From Tychonema litorale BBK16 (GTDB lineage Bacteria > Cyanobacteriota > Cyanobacteriia > Cyanobacteriales > Microcoleaceae), in NCBI RefSeq assembly GCF_021648855.1, contig NZ_JAKJHX010000057.1:1-10057 (forward strand): DNA of 10,057 nucleotides. The letters are read 5' to 3'. Made by a program: the position numbers and the translations under genes. Position 1 is the first letter of the stretch. Every line of letters starts with the position of its first letter. Positions 5,459 through 10,057 of this stretch are shown one piece after another. The notes under the pieces were generated by a model, which was not told the DNA's origin, did not search any database, and worked only from the letters and a program-made list of their open reading frames with translations.

Positions 5459-7118
5459 AAATACCAAACTTTACGAAATAGAGTAGAGTGCGATAGAGAT
5501 ATGCTAATTCTTGATCGTTTTTAACGTAGAGTCTGATAACTTCTCCGATGCTGACAACACCCTTTTCTTTAACTGTGGCTAACATCTCCATCTGTATTTT
5601 AACAGATATTCTCCGATCTTGACCAAAACCAGTAAACCAAATTGTCTGTAACTGCTTCACAAGTTCCGGTGTGGCTATTTCTCCCAGACTTAGCATCATC
5701 TCATTGCTTAAAGTTCTAGTCGAATAATGGCTTAGCACCCGAAACGGATCGTCACCGAGGGGATAAGGCGGCATTCCTGCTTTCAAAGGCACAGATTCAG
5801 TTGCGGAAACGCGAATTTCTGCTAATTCCCGCCACAAATTTTCGTAAGCCGCAATTACTACTTTCCAATCATAAATCTCTCTCACCCTTTGTCTGCCATT
5901 TTCTCCCATCCGCTTTCTCAATTCGCTATCTGAAATTAATTGGCATAAAGCACGAGTACAAGCATCAATATCAATTGCTGTGGCTAGGGAAGTGTGACCC
6001 ATGTAAGTCGGCCAATTCAAACTACCGTCGAGATAATTTAGCGCTAAATCTAAACAAGATTCCGGCGGGGGTATTAGTGTGGGAATTCTGAAGCCATCTA
6101 TTTCGTGGCGTACTGATTCTTTGTATCCGTTCCAATCTGAAACAATGGCCGGCAATCCATTCGCCATCGCTTCAATTGGCGTTAGTCCAAAGGTTTCTTG
6201 AATATTGTCTGATAGCGAAATGAAAATATCGGCAGCCGACCAAATATTTACTCTAATGTCTGGTTTTCTGCCGTCTAAAAAAATAGTATTTACTGAGGGA
6301 CAAAAAATTTGGGCGCTATATTTAAAGTCGGATTCTTCTCTCGGATCTTCTATCCAACCGGCTTGGACTAAGTGAATTTTCGTTTTGGTTTGTTGCGCGG
6401 CGCGTTCCAGAGCGATGTACATCGGGACTGGATGACCTTTGGCAGAAAAAGTCAATCTCCCGACAAATAACACAACTATATCGTCGGCAGAAATGTTGAG
6501 TTCTTGGCGCTGCTGGTGACGAAGATTAAGTGCCTCCACACCCTGCGGAAATGCGCTGGAATCCACTCCGAGGGGAATAATCGGCAATTTGACTAAAATT
6601 TTAGACTTGCCGCCTGTACGCTGGGATAGATACTCACCCCAGGCAGTCATAACTTGTTCGACTGTGGTTTTGACGGCGGCGGAGGTGCAGATGAGTGCGT
6701 CCCAAGGTTGTACGGGTGCGGTGACTAAATTTCCGATCGCATCCATGACATACTTAGTTGCGATCGTATGGGTAACGCCGCAAACGCTGTAAGCCCTCTG
6801 GTCAAAAAATCTGCGCGCCCAAACCATATCTGCAAGGGCGGGGTCTGGTCGATAAATTGTACCAGGTTGAGATAGTAAATCGGGTCTATCTGCCTGAATC
6901 CACCGGACTTTCCGAGGTTGAGAAAGCCAGGGTTGGATGCGGGTACAAAATTCTTTAAACGTTGCTTCGCTGTCGGCGCAACAGTAGAGATAGTCAGCAG
7001 TTCCGTCTTGGACTAAGCTTTTGAGAAATCCTTCTCCGGCTGAATGACGCCCCAGAAGCCTTTTTCCACCTGTGTGGTAGCCGTCTTTGTTGTATAAAAC
7101 CGCCGCCGTTATGTCCAT
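5442..7118 (-). CDS. Glycosyltransferase family 4 (GT-B fold) with C-terminal extension
   Basis: A 558-residue cytosolic-looking protein with no signal peptide or membrane segment. The N-terminal Rossmann half begins MDITAAVLYNKDGYHTGGKRLLGRHSAGEGFL. The nucleotide-sugar-binding half starts near ADDIVVLFVGRLTFSAKGHP (211-230) and carries the GT4 EX7E signature, Glu308 and Glu316, in ETFGLTPIEAMANGLP. GT4 enzymes are retaining transferases for exopolysaccharide, glycolipid or sucrose-type products; donor and acceptor cannot be read from the sequence. About 120 residues (440-558) follow the catalytic domain and match nothing I recognise. The final five residues and stop lie in a heptamer array, so the native C-terminus may have been altered. 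The ATG at 7118 has only a weak purine stretch upstream. It leads the minus-strand series and faces the DUF3134 gene across a 438-bp divergent spacer. Confidence 0.85.
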   Translation of the reverse strand: MDITAAVLYNKDGYHTGGKRLLGRHSAGEGFLKSLVQDGTADYLYCCADSEATFKEFCTRIQPWLSQPRKVRWIQADRPDLLSQPGTIYRPDPALADMVWARRFFDQRAYSVCGVTHTIATKYVMDAIGNLVTAPVQPWDALICTSAAVKTTVEQVMTAWGEYLSQRTGGKSKILVKLPIIPLGVDSSAFPQGVEALNLRHQQRQELNISADDIVVLFVGRLTFSAKGHPVPMYIALERAAQQTKTKIHLVQAGWIEDPREESDFKYSAQIFCPSVNTIFLDGRKPDIRVNIWSAADIFISLSDNIQETFGLTPIEAMANGLPAIVSDWNGYKESVRHEIDGFRIPTLIPPPESCLDLALNYLDGSLNWPTYMGHTSLATAIDIDACTRALCQLISDSELRKRMGENGRQRVREIYDWKVVIAAYENLWRELAEIRVSATESVPLKAGMPPYPLGDDPFRVLSHYSTRTLSNEMMLSLGEIATPELVKQLQTIWFTGFGQDRRISVKIQMEMLATVKEKGVVSIGEVIRLYVKNDQELAYLYRTLLYFVKFGILVISD

Positions 7119-7255
7119 CCTGAGATTTATTGTCCTTGACGCAAGTTGTAGAGACTTTAAGTGGGCAACTTTTGATCCCCAGAAACGATAAAAGCAATAA
7201 CCTCAAAGAGTTTGAGCTTTTGAGACTGGGTGTATAGGGTAGATTGGTTAGACTC

Positions 7256-7535
7256 AATAGTCGATCACAATGTGTCGAAATGTATCCGACGATATCTTCA
7301 AAATTTTTGTTTCAAATTAAGATGTTACTACAAAAGGAGGATGACTAGGAACGGATTTTATGTTAATCTAGCGCCCAAGGAAGCGTTAAATCGCCTTGAC
7401 CACATCCCATCCTACCTCGATCCGGAACCAAAGGGAGCCTGTGGTATAATGCTTTAGCCCTGCTAAATACCAGATTTGTGAGGCTAGATCGAAAGATTGG
7501 TCAAATAGCAAATATCCTGAAGTTGATCGACTATT
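7256..7535. repeat. 12-bp inverted repeat bracketing the spacer core
   Basis: AATAGTCGATCA at 7256-7267 is the exact reverse complement of TGATCGACTATT at 7524-7535, separated by 256 bp. No target-site duplication is evident outside the arms, and no transposase lies between them. It could be the ends of a degraded non-autonomous element, a paired regulator site, or coincidence favoured by the GATCGA core. Confidence 0.5.
7442..7450 (+). promoter_or_regulatory. Extended -10 promoter for the DUF3134 gene
   Basis: TGGTATAAT is a perfect extended -10 (TGn plus consensus TATAAT). No good -35 hexamer is present at 16-18 bp, which extended -10 promoters tolerate. Transcription would start near 7457 and give a leader of about 100 nt before the DUF3134 ATG. 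Confidence 0.6.
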
Positions 7536-7537
7536 TG
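7502..7537 (+). other. Possible stem-loop in the DUF3134 leader
   Basis: CAAATAG (7502-7508) can pair perfectly with CTATTTG (7531-7537) across a 22-nt loop, ending 19 nt before the start codon. The stem is AT-rich and would be weak. Its 3' arm overlaps the right arm of the 12-bp inverted repeat. Confidence 0.3.
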
Positions 7538-7556
7538 TGTTTAAAAACCGAGAATT

Positions 7557-7796
7557 ATGTACAATCCCTCTCTGCGTCAAATACCCCGCCATCTCCCTGC
7601 TGATGTAATTCCTTTAAAGCAGCAAGCTTCTCTCTTGGACTGGTTGGAATCTAACAATCGCCTGTTAGCAAGGGATGTCCAAGAACCGGACTATCTGCAC
7701 GAAGAAGAAATCTCCGAATTGATGGCCGTTGACGACAATCCTTACGATGATTTGGAAGATGAAGCCGAAGACGATACTGCTACAGGCGACGAATGA
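7557..7796 (+). CDS. DUF3134 family protein, small and acidic
   Basis: A 79-residue protein of the cyanobacteria-restricted DUF3134 family, function unknown. The conserved part is N-terminal: MYNPSLRQIPRHLPADVIPLKQ followed by ASLLDWLESNNRLLARDVQEPDYL (residues 24-47). The C-terminal half is strongly acidic (DDNPYDDLEDEAEDD near 59-73) and probably disordered. There is no signal peptide, membrane segment or cysteine. The ATG at 7557 is preceded by a weak GAGA at the right distance. The gene has its own extended -10 promoter and precedes mraY by 132 bp in the same direction, so some mraY transcription may read through from it. The family assignment is by recognised N-terminal pattern. Confidence 0.8.
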   Translation: MYNPSLRQIPRHLPADVIPLKQQASLLDWLESNNRLLARDVQEPDYLHEEEISELMAVDDNPYDDLEDEAEDDTATGDE

Positions 7797-7918
7797 CGAC
7801 TACCAGGGTGCAGCAATTAACTAGCAAAAGGGAAGAGAAAAAACTAACAACTTCCCAATGGCCACTGCCATACCCGATTTTCTAATTCTCAATTTATTGT
7901 TATCAAATGGTGTGTGGT

Positions 7919-7924
7919 GAGGAG
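7919..7924 (+). promoter_or_regulatory. Ribosome binding site deciding the mraY start
   Basis: GAGGAG lies 4 nt upstream of the ATG at 7929. A GTG at 7914, five codons earlier in frame, would place this motif inside the coding region and has no comparable site of its own. This favours the ATG at 7929. Confidence 0.7.
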
Positions 7925-7928
7925 TTTT

Positions 7929-9044
7929 ATGGATAACTTTTTGGATGAGAAAGTTTCTTTGAGTATGCCTTTTAAACTTACAGGTAAGAATTTATTCTTA
8001 CTGCTGGGTTTGGGGCTAGGCATTACAGCTATTGGTTTAGATTTGGCGGCGGGTAGATTTTTGAATTCACCTGCATCACTGTTTATTCCGCTACTTGTTT
8101 GTGCTTTAGTCGCTTCGGGGTTGGGCTATGTAGTTATACCCATACTTCAACAACTAAAAGCAGGACAAGTAATTCGGGAAGACGGCCCCCAAGCCCACTT
8201 GAAAAAAGCGGGAACCCCGACAATGGGAGGCATATTTTTTGTCCCGGCGGGGGTTGTAGTCGCTGTACTTTGGTCTAGGTTTAACTCAGATGTTGTGGCA
8301 GTTTCAGCTTTAACTTTAGCTTATGGTTTCATTGGCTGGTTAGATGACTGGCAAATTCTTCGGCGCAAGTCTAACAAAGGTATTTCTCCTCGGATGAAAT
8401 TGTCTTTGCAAATGGGTTTTGCTACTCTATTTTGTCTGTGGCTAATGTTCCATAATCCAACTATTTCTACAAATATTGCTTTGCCTTTCGGTTGGGTATT
8501 GCCATTAGGTTTGCTGTTTTGGCCACTGGCTGGTTTTGTATTAGTCGCTGAAAGTAATGCTACTAATCTTACGGATGGCGTTGACGGATTGATGGGTGGT
8601 TTAGGCGCGATCGCACTTTTGGGATTAGGTGCATCTGTAGCTTCAACTTCGCCAGAATTGATGATATTTTGCGCCTGCGTAAGTGGCAGTTGCTTGGGTT
8701 TCCTCGCCCACAATCGCAATCCAGCCCGCGTGTTTATGGGTGATACAGGTGCCTTGGCCTTGGGAGGCGCGTTGGGTGCAGTAGCTTTATTGACTAATAG
8801 CCTTTGGATATTATTAATAATCAGTGGGATTTTCTTGGTAGAAACGCTGTCAGTAATTGCTCAAGTAGGTTATTACAAAGCAACAAAAGGCCCCGATGGC
8901 ATCGGCAAGCGTCTATTAAAAATGGCTCCTCTTCACCATCATTTAGAACTTTCTGGCTGGTTAGAAACTCAGGTTGTCGGTATATTTTACTTGACTAACG
9001 GATTTCTGGTTCTGATGATGATTTTGTTGATGGGGAATATTTGA
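7929..9044 (+). CDS. mraY: Phospho-N-acetylmuramoyl-pentapeptide-transferase MraY
   Basis: MraY is the integral inner-membrane enzyme that transfers phospho-MurNAc-pentapeptide from UDP to undecaprenyl phosphate, making lipid I. The 371-residue product has about ten hydrophobic segments and all family motifs: GTPTMGG at 95-101, the Asp pair at 139-140 followed by RRKSNKGIS, NLTDGVDGL at 213-221 with Asp216 and Asp219, FMGDTGALALGG at 269-280, and the cytoplasmic PLHHHLELSGW at 334-344. Length is normal for cyanobacteria. I chose ATG 7929 because of the GAGGAG just upstream; GTG 7914 would add five residues. As is usual in cyanobacteria, no other dcw-cluster gene is adjacent. A separate promoter candidate overlaps its stop codon and would serve the next gene. 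Confidence 0.97.
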   Translation: MDNFLDEKVSLSMPFKLTGKNLFLLLGLGLGITAIGLDLAAGRFLNSPASLFIPLLVCALVASGLGYVVIPILQQLKAGQVIREDGPQAHLKKAGTPTMGGIFFVPAGVVVAVLWSRFNSDVVAVSALTLAYGFIGWLDDWQILRRKSNKGISPRMKLSLQMGFATLFCLWLMFHNPTISTNIALPFGWVLPLGLLFWPLAGFVLVAESNATNLTDGVDGLMGGLGAIALLGLGASVASTSPELMIFCACVSGSCLGFLAHNRNPARVFMGDTGALALGGALGAVALLTNSLWILLIISGIFLVETLSVIAQVGYYKATKGPDGIGKRLLKMAPLHHHLELSGWLETQVVGIFYLTNGFLVLMMILLMGNI

Positions 9045-9069
9045 AGGTGGATTTAGTGATTGATATAAC
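9041..9069 (+). promoter_or_regulatory. Candidate sigma70-type promoter for the L,D-transpeptidase gene
   Basis: TTGAAG (9041-9046) and TATAAC (9064-9069) are spaced by exactly 17 bp, and TGA precedes the -10, giving the extended -10 form. The -35 overlaps the mraY stop codon. A start near 9076 would produce a leader of about 185 nt to the ATG at 9260, containing all three hairpin repeats. Confidence 0.5.
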
Positions 9070-9103
9070 AGGGATGTAACAAATATTTTCTACTATTTGA
9101 AAT

Positions 9104-9211
9104 AAACAGGAAAGATGCCTGTTCCACAACTACTAAATTCAGTCTAAAAACAGGAAAGATGCCTGTTCCACAACTACTAAATTCAGTTTTGGAACGGGCA
9201 TCTTGCCCGTT
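9104..9211. repeat. Three related hairpin repeats upstream of the L,D-transpeptidase gene
   Basis: Two perfect 40-bp direct copies lie at 9104-9143 and 9148-9187 (period 44). Each contains the hairpin AACAGG, loop AAAGATG, CCTGTT (9105-9123 and 9149-9167). A third, inverted relative follows at 9193-9211, with an 8-bp stem AACGGGCA, loop TCT, TGCCCGTT. Its reverse complement matches the first two at 18 of 21 positions, and two of the differences form a compensatory change from A:T to G:C in the stem. The pattern suggests a dispersed cyanobacterial hairpin repeat family under pairing constraint. Confidence 0.9.
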
Positions 9212-9220
9212 ACAGGCTCA

Positions 9221-9228
9221 GAGGTGAT
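9221..9228 (+). promoter_or_regulatory. Shine-Dalgarno-like GAGGTGAT before an alternative TTG start
   Basis: GAGGTGAT is an 8-nt match to the anti-Shine-Dalgarno complement and sits 4 nt before an in-frame TTG at 9233. If used, translation would begin nine codons upstream of the ATG at 9260. It could instead be chance, since most start regions here lack such motifs. Confidence 0.35.
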
Positions 9229-9259
9229 AATCTTGAGAACTGATATCCCAGTTAATCTA

Positions 9260-9964
9260 ATGGAACTAAAAAAAAGACGAGTCAATATTTGGATAATTAG
9301 TTCATTTGCAAGTCTTCTCTTCCTAGCTGCGTGCTCAATTTTTTACTGGAAGCTTGTCAGACTAGGTTATGCTGTGCCAATTCCCGACATTTTAGATGTT
9401 TTCTGTTTAAATAATTGTGCTGATGACTTAAATGTTTTGCATAAGCAATTCCCCTCAGATAATTCATTAAACTACGACAAGCCGTTAACACAAATTTTAG
9501 GCGAACCGGATAAACTAGATAAAAGCAGAATTTCCATCCTAGTTGAAAAATCAAAATATAGACTGACTGTATATTCAGATAAAAAGCCAATTAAGTCTTA
9601 TCCTGTTGTATTTGGTGGCAATCCTACAGGCGATAAATTAAAAGAAGGGGATTCGAGGACACCGGAAGGTGTTTTTAGAATTAAAGATATGTATCCTCAC
9701 GAAAGTTGGTCAAAGTTTCTGTGGCTGGATTATCCAACGAAACAATCTTGGCGCAAACATCTCAAAGCTAAGCAAAATGGTACAATTAGCTGGGGAGACA
9801 GTGTGGGTAGCGAAGTCGGGATTCACGGTGTACCAACTAATTCGGAGAATATTATCAAAAATAAGTCTAACTGGACTTTGGGCTGCGTTTCGTTGGAAAA
9901 TAAGGATGTTGATGAGTTATTTCGGTTTGTAGAGAGAGGTACAGAAGTAGAAATTATAAAATAA
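9260..9964 (+). CDS. L,D-transpeptidase, YkuD domain, membrane-anchored or lipoprotein
   Basis: The 234-residue product starts MELKKRR, then a hydrophobic segment (8-30), which would export or anchor it in the periplasm. LAAC at 22-25 resembles a lipobox, but hydrophobic residues continue beyond it, so a plain membrane anchor is equally possible. The YkuD domain spans about 90-233: ILVEKSKYRLTVY, the conserved GDSRTPEGVF at 130-139, His189 in IHG and the catalytic Cys209 in WTLGCVSLENKDVDEL. Such enzymes form 3-3 cross-links or attach proteins to peptidoglycan; some related enzymes instead trim. The residue before GC is Leu rather than the His of the common SHGC motif, a recognised variant of the family. 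In-frame alternatives are TTG 9233 (with a Shine-Dalgarno-like site) and TTG 9203 (inside a hairpin repeat, unlikely). The gene is AT-rich, has no HIP1 site, and probably has its own promoter at 9041-9069. Confidence 0.9.
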   Translation: MELKKRRVNIWIISSFASLLFLAACSIFYWKLVRLGYAVPIPDILDVFCLNNCADDLNVLHKQFPSDNSLNYDKPLTQILGEPDKLDKSRISILVEKSKYRLTVYSDKKPIKSYPVVFGGNPTGDKLKEGDSRTPEGVFRIKDMYPHESWSKFLWLDYPTKQSWRKHLKAKQNGTISWGDSVGSEVGIHGVPTNSENIIKNKSNWTLGCVSLENKDVDELFRFVERGTEVEIIK

Positions 9965-9986
9965 TCTAAAGTGCCATAAAATTTGT

Positions 9987-10057
9987 TTTACAGTAAGGGC
10001 AATTTACAGTAAGGGCAATTTACAGTAAGGGCAATTTACAGTAAGGGCAATTTACAG
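9987..10057. repeat. 16-bp perfect tandem array, continuing past the window
   Basis: Four identical copies of TTTACAGTAAGGGCAA occupy 9987-10050, and the first seven bases of a fifth reach the window edge. Each unit contains the near-palindrome TTAC-A-GTAA. The period of 16 sets it apart from the heptamer arrays elsewhere in the window. It starts 23 bp after the L,D-transpeptidase stop. There are no spacers, so it is not a CRISPR array. Full extent is unknown. Confidence 0.95.

Larger units (their letters stand above)
7119..7556. other. Divergent intergenic region, 438 bp
   Basis: This spacer separates the minus-strand glycosyltransferase gene from the plus-strand DUF3134 gene and should hold both promoters. 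Visible elements are a small perfect palindrome (CTCAAA-GAG-TTTGAG, 7202-7216), a 12-bp inverted repeat at 7256-7267 and 7524-7535, a strong Shine-Dalgarno-like AAAGGAGG at 7333-7340 that directly abuts an ATG, an extended -10 at 7442-7450 and a weak stem at 7502-7537. I recognise no protein family in either strand and no known RNA family. No clear promoter for the glycosyltransferase gene was found. Confidence 0.6.

Noticed and set aside
7202..7216. Palindrome CTCAAA-GAG-TTTGAG as a terminator
   Set aside because: It is followed by only four T residues on the plus strand, no gene ends there, and it lies between two divergent gene starts.
7230..7457. 75-codon frame in the divergent spacer, with AAAGGAGG directly before an internal ATG at 7341
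   Set aside because: There is no spacing between the Shine-Dalgarno-like motif and the ATG, the product has no recognisable features, and the frame's end overlaps the extended -10 at 7442-7450.
7793..7885. 30-codon ORF overlapping the DUF3134 stop as ATGA
   Set aside because: The overlap is attractive, but the peptide is low-complexity, and the DNA resembles degenerate intergenic heptamers (such as TTCCCAA and CCCGATT). No family similarity is seen.
8321..8719. 132-codon open frame antisense to mraY
   Set aside because: Its product is low in recognisable structure and it lies wholly within the strongly conserved mraY coding sequence; it is a shadow of that gene.
9203..9259. TTG at 9203 as the L,D-transpeptidase start
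   Set aside because: It lies in the loop and stem of the third hairpin repeat and has no ribosome binding site; later starts at 9233 or 9260 fit better.
9987..10057. NtcA-like sites in the 16-bp array (GTA ... TAC)
   Set aside because: The spacing in every unit is 9 bases, not the 8 of the NtcA consensus, and the array lies downstream of a gene rather than at a visible promoter.
9987..10057. CRISPR array
   Set aside because: Units are directly contiguous with no variable spacers, and no cas gene is present. The Cas4-like nuclease at 2731-3546 is far away and sits with recJ.

Overview
The window comes from a cyanobacterium, most likely a filamentous one of the Oscillatoria/Microcoleus type. 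The grounds are eight copies of the HIP1 octamer GCGATCGC (near 521, 619, 1771, 3371, 3984, 4654, 5274 and 8607), several heptanucleotide tandem arrays of the STRR kind, and cyanobacteria-typical proteins (a PAP/fibrillin protein, a DUF3134 protein and a long RecJ). The genus is an inference; no rRNA or other taxonomic marker is present.

Layout. Positions 76-7118 hold a minus-strand series, read right to left: a family 4 glycosyltransferase, a PAP/fibrillin lipid-associated protein, a DUF433 antitoxin-like protein with a 22-codon remnant of its DUF5615-type toxin partner, an intact ParD/ParE-type toxin-antitoxin pair, a RecB/Cas4-like PD-(D/E)XK nuclease with four cysteines arranged as for an Fe-S cluster, and the single-strand exonuclease RecJ. 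A divergent intergenic region of 438 bp (7119-7556) follows, with a perfect extended -10 element. Then come three plus-strand genes: a small acidic DUF3134 protein, mraY (lipid I synthesis) and an L,D-transpeptidase.

How the genes fit together. The nuclease and recJ are adjacent, co-oriented and 93 bp apart, so they may form a DNA-processing pair. The right side has a cell-envelope theme: MraY makes the first lipid-linked peptidoglycan precursor and the L,D-transpeptidase modifies or cross-links finished peptidoglycan, but a separate candidate promoter at the mraY stop suggests the two are transcribed independently. The middle (about 3656-4704) is a small toxin-antitoxin island, one module intact and one decayed.

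Repeats are the most distinctive aspect. A 58-base pure-purine heptamer array lies just past the recJ stop. A shorter heptamer array is translated inside RecJ. Another heptamer array forms the glycosyltransferase stop codon and the spacer before the PAP gene. Three related hairpin repeats, one inverted with a compensatory base pair change, fill the leader of the L,D-transpeptidase gene. A 16-bp perfect tandem array runs off the right edge. I see no rRNA, tRNA, CRISPR array, transposase or phage gene, and no clearly new multi-gene system. The best leads are the nuclease-RecJ pair, the broken toxin module and the hairpin leader.
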